Assembly (NCBI RefSeq): GCF_040643435.1
Contig: NZ_JBEYUH010000010.1
Location: forward strand, 62,001-126,000
Direction of reading: 5' to 3'
Origin: Rhodococcus sp040643435
GTDB lineage: Bacteria > Actinomycetota > Actinomycetes > Mycobacteriales > Mycobacteriaceae
DNA length: 64,000 bases
Positions 1-8,032 of this stretch are shown here, in pieces. The stretch's first letter is position 1, and the number at the start of each line of letters is the position of its first letter. The notes beneath the pieces are model-generated. The model was not told the DNA's origin. It saw only the letters and a list, made by a program, of their open reading frames with translations, and did not search any database. The position numbers were made by a program, and so were the translations under genes.

Positions 1-2
1 CG

Positions 3-59
3 CAGGACTACCTGGCGGAGATCTCAACACTCCACGACGCGGATCGCGTGCGCATTTAA
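3..59 (+). CDS. C-terminal tail of an unidentified protein (partial)
   Basis: Frame 3 reads 18 codons (QDYLAEISTLHDADRVRI) and ends at a TAA. It has the same orientation as the ABC importer operon that starts 130 bp downstream, so it may be a related catabolic or transport gene. The piece is too short to assign to a family. The call rests only on the open frame running in from the window edge and its sensible coding composition. Confidence 0.45.
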   Translation, partial: QDYLAEISTLHDADRVRI

Positions 60-189
60 CACGAACGATCCAAGTACGCCGCTACGTGCAACACGCCGCG
101 GATACATTCGAATTCATCACCTTTCGAGCCTGTCCCGCAACGACGCGGTCGCTTCTTCTTCGGCACTTCTCATCCTCCCAGGAGAATCC

Positions 190-1368
190 ATGCGTCATTC
201 CCTTCCCGGTCGCGCCGCGATCGCCGCGCTCGCCTTCTCGGCCGTCTTCGGTCTCGCCGCATGCAGCAGTGAGGGCTCGGGTGGCGGCGACGTGTCCGAC
301 GCGGACGTCACCGCCGGGCTCGAATACGCTCGCGCCCAACTTGCCCTGTACGAGGCGGATCCGGAGTTCACGCTCGAGGCCGAGCCGTTTCCGATGAAGG
401 ACATCGCCGGCAAGACGATCTTTGCGATTCCCACCAACAGCGAGAATCCGTACAACGTCGCTGTCGACGAGGAATCGAGGAAGGTCGCCGAACGTTATGG
501 GGCCACCTGGATCGAGTACACGAACCAGGGCCAGCCCGCCCAGTGGGCAACCGGCGTCGAACAGGCCGTGAACCAGAAGGTCGACCTCATCATCCTGTCA
601 CAGGGCGTCGATGCCTCCCTGATCAAACCAGCGCTCGAAAAGGCGGATGCCGCTGGAATTCCCGTCCTGCTCACCCATACGATCCTGCGCGGCGAGTCGG
701 TGCCCGCGGATCTCGAGGGACTGATCGACGCCACGACAGACGCCCCGCTCGCCGAAGCCAACCGGCTCACCGTCGACTGGATGATCGACCGCACGGACGG
801 GGAGGGCAATGCGCTGATCATCACCTCCAACGAGGTTCCGCCGGCCAAGGCCGAGGTGGCCGCGATGGAGGATGAGATCGCACAGTACTGCCCGAAGTGC
901 ACGTACAAGATCGTCAACGTCCCGGTCACCGAGTGGGCCACCAAGATCCAGTCCGAGGTGCAGTCCGCGCTCTCCGCCGACCCGAACATCAATTTCATCC
1001 TGCCCATCTACGACTCGATGTCGCTCTACGCCCAGTCGGGTATCAAGGCCGCCGGCAAGACCGGGCAGGTCGAGATCTCGTCGGTCAACGGCACGCCCGC
1101 CGTCCTCAAGATCCAGCAGGACGACGGCATCGTCACGATGAACGTCGGTGAGTCCATCCCGTGGCTGGCGTGGGCGACGATGGACCAGGCCGGTCGCCTC
1201 CTGCTCGGCTACGACCCCGTTCCGAACGGCGCGCAGGAGACCCCGCTCAAGCTCATCACCGCCGAGAACATCGATGAGACCGGCACCCCGCCGCAGCCCG
1301 ACAAGGGCTACGGCACGGCCTACGTCACCGGCTACGAAGCACTGTGGGGTCCCAGTGAGCAGTCCTGA
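190..1368 (+). CDS. Sugar-type ABC transporter substrate-binding lipoprotein
   Basis: This is the extracellular solute receptor of an ABC importer. The 392-residue product begins with a basic n-region and hydrophobic core ending in a lipobox (LAAC, lipidated Cys25), so it should be anchored to the outer face of the membrane. The body fits the periplasmic-binding-protein fold of the RbsB/LacI type: FAIPTNSENPYNVAVDEE near residue 78 looks like the first ligand-binding strand and helix of that family. An AGGAGA ribosome site lies 5 nt before the ATG. The next two genes supply ATPase and permease, so the three form one importer. The solute cannot be read from sequence. Sugars are usual for the class, but autoinducers, purines and aromatic acids also occur. 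Confidence 0.88.
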   Translation: MRHSLPGRAAIAALAFSAVFGLAACSSEGSGGGDVSDADVTAGLEYARAQLALYEADPEFTLEAEPFPMKDIAGKTIFAIPTNSENPYNVAVDEESRKVAERYGATWIEYTNQGQPAQWATGVEQAVNQKVDLIILSQGVDASLIKPALEKADAAGIPVLLTHTILRGESVPADLEGLIDATTDAPLAEANRLTVDWMIDRTDGEGNALIITSNEVPPAKAEVAAMEDEIAQYCPKCTYKIVNVPVTEWATKIQSEVQSALSADPNINFILPIYDSMSLYAQSGIKAAGKTGQVEISSVNGTPAVLKIQQDDGIVTMNVGESIPWLAWATMDQAGRLLLGYDPVPNGAQETPLKLITAENIDETGTPPQPDKGYGTAYVTGYEALWGPSEQS

Positions 1369-2893
1369 TCCCATCGTCAACATCGTCGGTTTGTCCAAGA
1401 CCTTCGGTGAGCACACGGTGCTGAAGAAGGTCGGCCTGACGATCCACGCCGGCGAGGTGCACGGACTGCTGGGGGAGAACGGCTCCGGCAAGTCCACACT
1501 CATCAAGGTCCTCGCAGGCTTCCACGCCCCCGATCCCGGCGCTGCGCTGCAGGTCCGCGGGCGGGACGTGTCCCTGCCCGTCCCGGCGGGCGGGTTCCGT
1601 GACCTCGGCATCAGCTTCGTCCACCAGGATCTGGCGCTCGTGCCGGATCTGTCGGTGGTCGAGAACCTCCGTGTCGGACCGGTCGTGGCCGGGTCGAAGC
1701 CGTGGATCTCGTGGCGACGCGAGAAGCGCACCGCCCATGCATTGTTCGAACGTTTCGGCCTCCACGTCGACCCCGAGGCTCCGGTGGCGAGTCTCGACGA
1801 GACCGAACGTGCCCTTCTCGCTATCCTGCGGGCGACCGAGGAACTGGGGGAGCGCCGCACTCTGCTCGTGCTCGACGAGCCCACAGTCTTCCTGCCGCGC
1901 GAGGGCACCGACCTGCTGTTCGACGTCGTCCGCGAGATCGTCGCCGACAAGAAGGCCGCCGTCCTGTTCGTCTCCCACGACCTCGACGAGGTGCTCGAAC
2001 ACACCGATCGTGTCACCGTTCTGCGCGACGGGGTGTCGCAGGGTACGCACCGTACCCGCGACCTGACGGCGACCTCGCTCATCGACCTCATCGTCGGGCG
2101 CAGTCTCGACTCCGCCGACCCGCGCGTCGCCGGGCCCACCCGCGACTTCGCGGAGGCACCGGTCCTTGCGCGGGTCGAGGACCTCGAGACCGCCACCGTC
2201 GACGGTGTCGGGTTCGATGTGCGGCCCGGCGAGGTCGTCGGGCTCACCGGCATCGCCGGCTCGGGCTACGACGACGTGCTGCCTGCTCTGTACGGGGCCC
2301 GGCAGGCCCGCGGGGGACGGTTGACCGTCGACGGAGACAGCATGGCCCTGCCCGCGATGACGCCGATCGACGCTCTTGCCCGCAAGGTCGTCTACGTTCC
2401 ACCGGACCGCAAGGTCGAGGGCAGCGCCCCCGAACTGACCGTCGTCGAGAACGTCACCCTCCCGCTGCTGGGCACAGGGTTCGTCAAACCGCGGGCGTTG
2501 ACGGACATCGCGACCGCGCTCGCAGAGCACTGCGACGTCCGTCCTCGCGACCCGCAGGCCGTCTACGGGTCGCTGTCCGGCGGCAACCAGCAGAAGGCTC
2601 TGCTCGGCAAGTGGCTCCAGACCGACCCGGTGCTGGTGCTCCTCGCCGAACCCACCCAGGGTGTGGACATCGGTGCCCGTGCCCGCATCTTCGAAATGCT
2701 GCGGGAGACCGCGCGCGGGGGAGCGGGCATCGTCGTCGCCAGCTCCGACTACGAGCAGTTGTCGGTCCTGTGCGATCGCGTCCTCGTCTTCTCCCGCGGG
2801 CATGTTGTCGCCGAACTCACCGGCAACAGCCTGTCCAAGCACCACATCTCGGACAGTGTCCTCGGTCTGACCCGACAGGAAGTGAGCTCCTGA
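1355..2893 (+). CDS. Sugar ABC transporter ATP-binding protein (RbsA-like double ATPase)
   Basis: This 512-residue cytoplasmic ATPase powers the importer and has two fused nucleotide-binding domains. The first has Walker A GENGSGKS (residues 40-47) and Walker B LLVLDEP, but a degenerate signature (DETERALLAI). The second lacks a normal Walker A (GIAGSGYDD) but carries the LSGGNQQK signature (about residue 407) and AEPTQGVD. This division of labour is typical of RbsA/MglA. The GTG at 1355 was chosen because it sits 14 nt inside the receptor gene end and begins the conserved N-terminus (IVGLSKTFG). The longer open frame back to 1148 only shadows the receptor gene. Its stop overlaps the permease start by 1 nt (TGATG). 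Confidence 0.9.
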   Translation: MSSPDPIVNIVGLSKTFGEHTVLKKVGLTIHAGEVHGLLGENGSGKSTLIKVLAGFHAPDPGAALQVRGRDVSLPVPAGGFRDLGISFVHQDLALVPDLSVVENLRVGPVVAGSKPWISWRREKRTAHALFERFGLHVDPEAPVASLDETERALLAILRATEELGERRTLLVLDEPTVFLPREGTDLLFDVVREIVADKKAAVLFVSHDLDEVLEHTDRVTVLRDGVSQGTHRTRDLTATSLIDLIVGRSLDSADPRVAGPTRDFAEAPVLARVEDLETATVDGVGFDVRPGEVVGLTGIAGSGYDDVLPALYGARQARGGRLTVDGDSMALPAMTPIDALARKVVYVPPDRKVEGSAPELTVVENVTLPLLGTGFVKPRALTDIATALAEHCDVRPRDPQAVYGSLSGGNQQKALLGKWLQTDPVLVLLAEPTQGVDIGARARIFEMLRETARGGAGIVVASSDYEQLSVLCDRVLVFSRGHVVAELTGNSLSKHHISDSVLGLTRQEVSS

Positions 2894-3921
2894 TGTCCGT
2901 CACCATCGACAATTCCACCCCTCCTCGAGCCGCCGAAGCGGAGCCGGATTCGTCTCGGTCGCGTTCCTTCGGACCGATGTTCGAAAAGTACGCCCTGGTA
3001 CTGGCGCTCGTGGCAGTGGTCGTCTTCTTCAGTATCCTGCGGCCGGAGATATATCCGACGGCGAACAACCTGCAGAACATCCTCGGTTCGCAGGCAGTGC
3101 TGCTCATTCTGGCGCTCGGATTGATCGTGCCCCTCACGGCCGGCGAATTCGACCTGTCTGCGGTGTCGACCATGTCGCTGTCGGCCATGACCATCGCCGT
3201 GCTCAACGTGCAGCACGGCTGGTCGCTGCTGTCCGCCATCGCCGTCGCCGTCCTCGCGTGCCTCGTCGTCGGCCTGATCAATGCACTGCTGGTCGTGCGA
3301 TTGCAGATCGACTCGTTCATCGCGACCCTCGGTAGCGGCACCGTCGTCCTCGGTACGGTGCAGTGGATCTCGGACTCGACCTCGGTCACCGGCATCGATT
3401 CCGGCCTCGTCGATGCCACCATCGGCACCCGCATCTTCGGAGTCTCGCTGCAGTTCTACTACGCCCTCGCACTCGTGCTGATCATGGCGGTGGTCTTCCA
3501 GTACACACCGATCGGACGACGCCTGCTCTTCGTCGGACGCGGTGCCCAGGTCGCGCGGTTGAGCGGTCTGCACGTCGACCGCATCCGCGGTGGTGCCCTC
3601 GTCACGTCGGCGCTGGTCGCCGCGCTCGCGGGCATCGTCTACGCCGGCATGCTCGGCGGTGCCGATCCGTCCTCGGGCCAGTCGTTCATGCTGCCCGCCT
3701 TCGCTGCAGCCTTCCTCGGTGCCACCGCGATCGTCCCGGGCCGCTTCAACGCCTTCGGGACGCTGGTCGCCGTGTACTTCCTCGTCGCCGGCGTCGTCGG
3801 GCTGCAGATGCTCGGCGTAGCCAGCTTTGTCCAGCAACTGTTCTACGGCGGCGCACTCGTGATCGCGGTGGCGCTGTCCGGGGCGGTTCGACGCCGCACG
3901 ACATCACGTGGCACACGCTGA
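2893..3921 (+). CDS. ABC transporter permease (RbsC-like)
   Basis: This is the membrane-spanning subunit of the importer, 342 residues long, probably working as a homodimer. After a hydrophilic N-terminus of about 35 residues it is almost wholly hydrophobic, with roughly 8-10 predicted membrane spans. It carries the family stretch GEFDLSAVSTMSLSAM and the cytoplasmic coupling-loop pattern YTPIGRRLLFVGRGAQVARLSG, both typical of the BPD_transp_2 (RbsC/XylH) family. The ATG overlaps the ATPase stop by 1 nt, so expression is translationally coupled. The long frame running back to 1702 is an out-of-frame shadow of the ATPase. This is the last gene of the importer operon. A 166-bp gap separates it from the flavin operon on the same strand. 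Confidence 0.9.
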   Translation: MSVTIDNSTPPRAAEAEPDSSRSRSFGPMFEKYALVLALVAVVVFFSILRPEIYPTANNLQNILGSQAVLLILALGLIVPLTAGEFDLSAVSTMSLSAMTIAVLNVQHGWSLLSAIAVAVLACLVVGLINALLVVRLQIDSFIATLGSGTVVLGTVQWISDSTSVTGIDSGLVDATIGTRIFGVSLQFYYALALVLIMAVVFQYTPIGRRLLFVGRGAQVARLSGLHVDRIRGGALVTSALVAALAGIVYAGMLGGADPSSGQSFMLPAFAAAFLGATAIVPGRFNAFGTLVAVYFLVAGVVGLQMLGVASFVQQLFYGGALVIAVALSGAVRRRTTSRGTR

Positions 3922-4087
3922 GGCGGCGGAATCGAGGTGTCTTCGCAGGGCCGTCCTGATCTGAGCCGCCTTCATCCGCTTCCCGACGGCGCAATATGTA
4001 CGCCACATTCAGGCTTCAATTCCGACACACGAGTCGGGTCGAATAACCGGTGACAGGCGGAACGCCTCGCCTGAAAAGGAGATCCAC
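3922..4087 (+). other. Intergenic leader of the flavin operon; no FMN riboswitch seen
   Basis: These 166 bp separate the importer from the flavin genes. The stretch is locally AT-richer (around 3990-4050) and holds a small inverted repeat CCGAC-N6-GTCGG (4022-4037). An AAGGAG ribosome site precedes the next ATG. None of the conserved RFN (FMN riboswitch) blocks can be recognised. This matters because housekeeping rib genes of actinobacteria often carry one. Confidence 0.4.
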
Positions 4088-4591
4088 ATGAAGGTCACAG
4101 TCGTTGCCGGCAACCCGAAGCCCGGCTCCCGCACTCTGGATGCCGCCACTCTGCTGGCGACCGCACTCACCGGAGAAGCCCCCGACGACGTCGTCGACGT
4201 CGTCACCCTCGGACCGGGCCTTCTGTGCTGGGGAGACGACGCGGTGAAGACGGCCGTCGAGACCGTGGCCGCTTCCGGCCTGGTGATCTTCGCCAGCCCG
4301 ACCTTCAAGGCCACCTACACCGGCATCCTGAAGTTGTTTCTCGACCAGTTCGCCACCGGAGACGGCTTGCGCGATGTCACCGCCGTGCCGCTCATGCTCG
4401 GTGCCGGACCCGCGCACGCCATGGCTCCCGACCTGTTGCTCAAGCCTGTACTCGTCGAACTCGGCGCCACATGTCCGGCTCCCGGTCTCTACCTGCTCGA
4501 TTCCACCTACACCACCGACACCCGGATCGCCGAGTACGCCGAGCGCTGGGCGCCGGTGCTGCGGTCCACAATCCGGACGGAGGCATCATGA
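4088..4591 (+). CDS. NADPH-dependent FMN reductase family protein
   Basis: The 167-residue product has the flavodoxin-like start of SsuE/NADPH-dependent FMN reductases: MKVTVVAGNPKPGSRTLDAA forms the first strand and phosphate-binding loop, and FASPTFKATYTGILKLFLDQF (residues 76-96) matches the SPTY..SYTG.LK flavin-site motif. It likely reduces FMN with NAD(P)H in the cytoplasm. A strong AAGGAG lies 7 nt before the ATG. The gene overlaps the flavin reductase downstream by 4 nt (ATGA), and that gene overlaps ribBA in turn, so three flavin genes form one translational unit. A decayed paralogue lies at 11580-11846. What accepts the reduced flavin is not encoded in the window. Confidence 0.8.
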   Translation: MKVTVVAGNPKPGSRTLDAATLLATALTGEAPDDVVDVVTLGPGLLCWGDDAVKTAVETVAASGLVIFASPTFKATYTGILKLFLDQFATGDGLRDVTAVPLMLGAGPAHAMAPDLLLKPVLVELGATCPAPGLYLLDSTYTTDTRIAEYAERWAPVLRSTIRTEAS

Positions 4592-5085
4592 CCACCCTCG
4601 CCCTCGACGGCGCCACCTTGCGCCGCGCATTCGCCCACGTGCCTTCGGGTGTCGTTGCGATCTGCGCCGACACCGGCAGCGAGCGCATCGGCATGGCGGC
4701 GAGCACCTTCGTGCCCGTCTCGCTCGACCCGCCGCTGGTTGCCTTCTGTGTGCAGAACACCTCGACCACCTGGCCGAAACTCGAAGCGCAACCGAGGCTC
4801 GGCGTCAGCGTGCTCTCGTCCGAACACGACATCGCGGCACGGGTGCTGGCGGCGAAGAACGGTGATCGCTTCGCTGGGATCGAGACCGAGACACGCGACG
4901 GCGGAGCACTGTTCATCAACGGCTGCGGGGTGCGGATGGACGTGTCGATCGAACAGCAGGTGCCGGCGGGCGACCACGCCATCGTCGTACTGCGGGTACA
5001 CGAACTGCACTGCGACGAAACGGATTACGAAACAGAGCCGATCGTCTTCCACCGCAGTTCCTTCCGACGGTTGGTGGCCTCGTGA
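4588..5085 (+). CDS. Flavin reductase (HpaC-like, FMN-binding split-barrel)
   Basis: This 165-residue protein belongs to the flavin reductase-like domain family (split beta-barrel; HpaC, two-component monooxygenase reductases). Diagnostic stretches are AFAHVPSGVVAIC near the N-terminus, MAASTFVPVSLDPPLVAFC (FMN contact region), NGDRFAGI, and DHAIVVLRVHEL. The family supplies reduced FMN or FAD to a partner oxygenase by diffusion. The start is the ATG inside the ATGA overlap with the upstream gene. A paralogue nearly identical over long stretches is found at 11844. Having two different reductase folds plus a flavin biosynthetic enzyme in one operon suggests a high demand for reduced flavin. 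Confidence 0.85.
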   Translation: MTTLALDGATLRRAFAHVPSGVVAICADTGSERIGMAASTFVPVSLDPPLVAFCVQNTSTTWPKLEAQPRLGVSVLSSEHDIAARVLAAKNGDRFAGIETETRDGGALFINGCGVRMDVSIEQQVPAGDHAIVVLRVHELHCDETDYETEPIVFHRSSFRRLVAS

Positions 5086-6302
5086 ACCGCGTCGAGGCGG
5101 CGCTCGATGCCTTGAGGGCCGGTAGGCCTGTGCTGGTCTCGGACGACGCCTCCCGCGAGAACGAAGGTGACGTGATCCTCGCCGCGCATCAGGCCACACC
5201 CGAGTGGATCGCGTGGACCGTGCGGCACACGTCCGGTCTGCTGTGCGCACCGATGACCGGTGCCCGCGCCGACGCTCTGGATCTCCCGGCGATGGTGGCA
5301 GAGAACCAGGATCCGAAGCAGACGGCCTATACCGTGACGGTGGACGCCGCGCGCGGCGTCACGACCGGGATCAGTGCCGCGGACCGTGCGACGACTCTGC
5401 GTGTGCTCGCCGATCCCTCGTCGACGTCGCGGGATCTGATCCGTCCGGGCCACATCCTGCCGCTGCGCGCGCGTCCGGGAGGAGTCCTCGAACGTCCGGG
5501 TCACACCGAAGCCGCCGTCGATCTGTGCGCCCTTGCGGGAGTGCCGCAGGTCGGAGTGATCGCCGAACTCGTCGCCGACGACGGATCGATGATGCGGATG
5601 CCCGAGATCGAGGCCCTCGGGGCGCGACACGATCTACCGGTGCTCACGATCGAGGAATTGATCAATTATCGCTCCGCACATCCCTTTCCGTCACCCGCCG
5701 TGCCGACGGGGCGGGTCGTGAGAGCCGACGAGACGCTGATGCCGACCCGCGTCGGGACGTTTCGTGCCGTCGGTTTTCTCGACCGTCAGACCGGGGCCGA
5801 TCATCTGGCGCTGATCTCCGGGCCGGTGGGCGACGACACACTGGTTCGCGTGCACTCGGAATGTCTGACAGGAGAGTCGTTCGCGTCGCAGCGCTGCGAG
5901 TGCGGTCCTCAACTCGATGCCGCACTCGAGCGGATCGCGCACGAAGGTGGCGTCCTCGTCTATCTGCGGGGTCACGAGGGGCGGGGGATCGGACTGCTCA
6001 AGAAACTTGCGGCGTACCGATTGCAGGACGACGGCCTCGATACGGTCCAGGCCAATCTGGAACTCGACGAACCGGCGGACGGTCGTGAGTACGGCGGCGC
6101 CGCGGCGATCCTTCACGAACTCGGGATCGGCTCGGTTCGGCTCCTGACCAACAACCCCGCGAAGATCTCGGGACTCGCGGACAACGGCATCGTTGTCACA
6201 GGCCGGGAACCGCTGCACGTCGGCGTCGTAGCGGCGAACGTGCGCTATCTCGAGACGAAGCGGCGGAGGATGGGGCACATGCTCCCCGCGGCGCAGAGCT
6301 GA
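5082..6302 (+). CDS. ribBA: Bifunctional 3,4-dihydroxy-2-butanone-4-phosphate synthase / GTP cyclohydrolase II
   Basis: This enzyme starts both branches of riboflavin synthesis: ribulose-5-phosphate to the 4-carbon unit (N-terminal RibB domain, about residues 1-200), and GTP to the pyrimidine precursor (C-terminal RibA domain, about 215-400). RibB markers are DDASRENEGD, GVTTGISAADRA, RPGHILPLRA and GHTEAAVDL. The RibA zinc ligands Cys261, Cys272 and Cys274 (CLTGESFASQRCEC) and the GTP-site RGHEGRGIGL are intact, so both activities are expected. Its 406 residues are normal for the fusion. The GTG start overlaps the flavin reductase by 4 nt. The lone ribBA, without ribE or ribH, next to flavin reductases looks like a supplementary copy for a flavin-hungry pathway, not the housekeeping locus. 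Confidence 0.92.
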   Translation: MNRVEAALDALRAGRPVLVSDDASRENEGDVILAAHQATPEWIAWTVRHTSGLLCAPMTGARADALDLPAMVAENQDPKQTAYTVTVDAARGVTTGISAADRATTLRVLADPSSTSRDLIRPGHILPLRARPGGVLERPGHTEAAVDLCALAGVPQVGVIAELVADDGSMMRMPEIEALGARHDLPVLTIEELINYRSAHPFPSPAVPTGRVVRADETLMPTRVGTFRAVGFLDRQTGADHLALISGPVGDDTLVRVHSECLTGESFASQRCECGPQLDAALERIAHEGGVLVYLRGHEGRGIGLLKKLAAYRLQDDGLDTVQANLELDEPADGREYGGAAAILHELGIGSVRLLTNNPAKISGLADNGIVVTGREPLHVGVVAANVRYLETKRRRMGHMLPAAQS

Positions 6303-6311
6303 TTCGAGAAT

Positions 6312-6331
6312 CCTCGCTGCACGAAGCGAGG
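6312..6331 (+). terminator. Possible terminator after ribBA
   Basis: A 7-bp perfect stem (CCTCGCT / AGCGAGG) with a 6-nt loop lies 10 nt after the ribBA stop. There is no T-run after it, as is common in high-GC actinobacteria, so this is a modest call. Confidence 0.35.
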
Positions 6332-6483
6332 CTCACCGTTACTGCAGCGCGCGCGAACCCCGGTTCGGCGAGCGAGGACTCGCCCGGCAGTTCTTCGGTC
6401 ACGAGTCCACATGCGGGCTGCGTCGGTCCGCCGGTAGGCACCGCGCTGCCGACCTGCGCACGGCCCGGCATCGACATCGGGCT

Positions 6484-6834
6484 TCAGAGGGGATCGAGTT
6501 GCACGACGACCGTCGTGCGGCCCTTCTCGTCGCGCCGCGCCACGGCGTGCCCGGTGCGTTCGCTGTCGAGCCCGATCCGGATGGGTGCGCCGTCGCCGAG
6601 GAAGGTGCGCCACCAGGTCTTGCTCTCGGCACGGGCTACGCCGATCGTGACGGTATCGCCGTCGCGGCGGTACACCACCGGCAGCGTGATGGTTCGTCCC
6701 GATCTGCGGCCGACGTAGGTGATCGGTACGACGCCCCGCCGCGCGAGTCCGCCGATCACCGGCAGGCGCAGCACGGCCAGGACCGTTCGGTTGAACCGGT
6801 CGGGTGATTGTCCGGACGCGCTCTTCGCTGCCAT
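6484..6834 (-). CDS. Nitroreductase/quinone reductase family protein (F420H2-type, Ddn-like)
   Basis: The 116-residue product matches the deazaflavin (F420)-dependent nitroreductase family of actinobacteria: VGRRSGRTITLPVVYRRDGDTV followed by WWRTFLGDGAPIRIGL is the characteristic split-barrel core (the family motif is usually TTGRKSG..R..PL). Such proteins use reduced F420 to reduce quinones or nitro compounds and are often membrane associated. The ATG at 6834 was chosen because AGGGG lies 7 nt upstream; an ATG further upstream lacks such a site. It is transcribed divergently from the DNA polymerase gene, 120 bp away. FMN rather than F420 use cannot be excluded. Confidence 0.75.
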   Translation of the reverse strand: MAAKSASGQSPDRFNRTVLAVLRLPVIGGLARRGVVPITYVGRRSGRTITLPVVYRRDGDTVTIGVARAESKTWWRTFLGDGAPIRIGLDSERTGHAVARRDEKGRTTVVVQLDPL

Positions 6835-6954
6835 GACTGCCCCTTGTTCGTACGGTGCGGCAATTGCACCACGTGCGGGCACGCATCGGAACATGTCGAA
6901 CCGCTCGCCCGGAATCCGTGCCGCACCCGTGGCGAGCGTCCTACGGTTGTCGGC

Positions 6955-8013
6955 ATGGGCACGCCCGGCCTCGACCAGTGGGTCCTCCACGTCGACCTCG
7001 ACCAGTTCATCGCCGCGGTCGAGGTGCTGCGCAATCCGGAGTTGGCGGGACGGCCGGTGGTGGTCGGCGGTCGCGGCGACCCCACCGAGCGCGGAGTGGT
7101 TTCCACCGCGTCGTACGAGGCTCGGGAGTTCGGGGTGGGGTCGGGGATGCCGTTGCGGGTCGCGGCACGCAAGATTCCGGACGCGATCTTCCTGCCCGTC
7201 GACGCCGAAACCTACAACGAGGTGTCGCAGGTCGTGATGGACACGCTGCGCGGACTCGGCGTGGTCGTCGACGTGCTCGGCTGGGACGAAGCGTTCCTGG
7301 GAGTCGTGACCGACGATCCCGAGGCGTTCGCGCGCCGGGCACAGGCCGCGGTGCACGACGCGACCGGCCTGCACTGCACCGTCGGGATCGGCGACAACGT
7401 CCTGCGCGCGAAGATCGCGACGGGCTTCGGGAAGCCCCGCGGCGTATTCCGGCTCACGCGCGACAACTGGTTCGCCGTGATGGGTGAACGCTCGCCCGAT
7501 TCGCTGTGGGGCGTCGGCTCACGCACGGTGAAGAAACTCGACGAGATGGGTATCCGCACGGTCCGCGAGCTGGCCCGGGCACCTGTCGACGCGATGGCTG
7601 CGCGATTCGGACCCAAGATCGGCCCGTGGCTCGTCGGTCTCGGAGCCGGGGCCGGCGCGACGGAGGTCTCGTCTGAGCCGTGGGTGGCCCGGTCACGGAG
7701 TCGGGAGACGACCTTCCAGCACAATGTCGGAGACTGGAGAGTGATCGCCGACTGCGTGCGCGACCTCGCCGCACGTGCAGTCGACGATGTGCGCGGTGAA
7801 GGACGAGCGGGAGTGCGGGTCGCGCTGAAGATCCGCTACGCGCCGTTCGTCACCCACACCGCGAGCGTCGCCCTTCCATCGCCTACCGCGGACCTCGGGG
7901 CCGTGACGGATGCGGCCGTCGGGCTGCTCGACCGCTTCGATCACGAACGCGAGGTCCGGCTGGTCGGGGTGCGGGTCGAGATGACGCCACCGGAGAACCC
8001 GCAGTCACGCTAG
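6955..8013 (+). CDS. dinB: Y-family DNA polymerase IV, DinB2-like
   Basis: This is a translesion DNA polymerase of 352 residues. The catalytic carboxylates are present: Asp14 in HVDLDQF and Asp111-Glu112 in GWDEAF. The palm is followed by the helix-hairpin-helix thumb (LWGVGSRTVKKLDEMGI) and a little-finger domain. The residue that normally blocks ribonucleotides (Phe13 of E. coli Pol IV) is Ile19 here. The mycobacterial DinB2 subfamily has Leu at this site, and the flanking sequence (HVDLDQF, SYEAREFGV, SSEPWVARSRS) also resembles DinB2. No beta-clamp binding peptide is visible at the C-terminus. The ATG at 6955 begins the conserved region; the open frame upstream to 6808 has no family similarity. 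Confidence 0.9.
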   Translation: MGTPGLDQWVLHVDLDQFIAAVEVLRNPELAGRPVVVGGRGDPTERGVVSTASYEAREFGVGSGMPLRVAARKIPDAIFLPVDAETYNEVSQVVMDTLRGLGVVVDVLGWDEAFLGVVTDDPEAFARRAQAAVHDATGLHCTVGIGDNVLRAKIATGFGKPRGVFRLTRDNWFAVMGERSPDSLWGVGSRTVKKLDEMGIRTVRELARAPVDAMAARFGPKIGPWLVGLGAGAGATEVSSEPWVARSRSRETTFQHNVGDWRVIADCVRDLAARAVDDVRGEGRAGVRVALKIRYAPFVTHTASVALPSPTADLGAVTDAAVGLLDRFDHEREVRLVGVRVEMTPPENPQSR

Positions 8014-8032
8014 CGGCTGGCAGACTGGGCCG

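Noticed and set aside
598..2253. 551-residue minus-strand open frame
   Set aside because: It is the antisense of the receptor and ATPase genes, Arg/Ser-rich with no family similarity; an artefact of high GC.
3922..4087. FMN riboswitch before the ribBA operon
   Set aside because: I looked for the conserved RFN blocks and could not find them.
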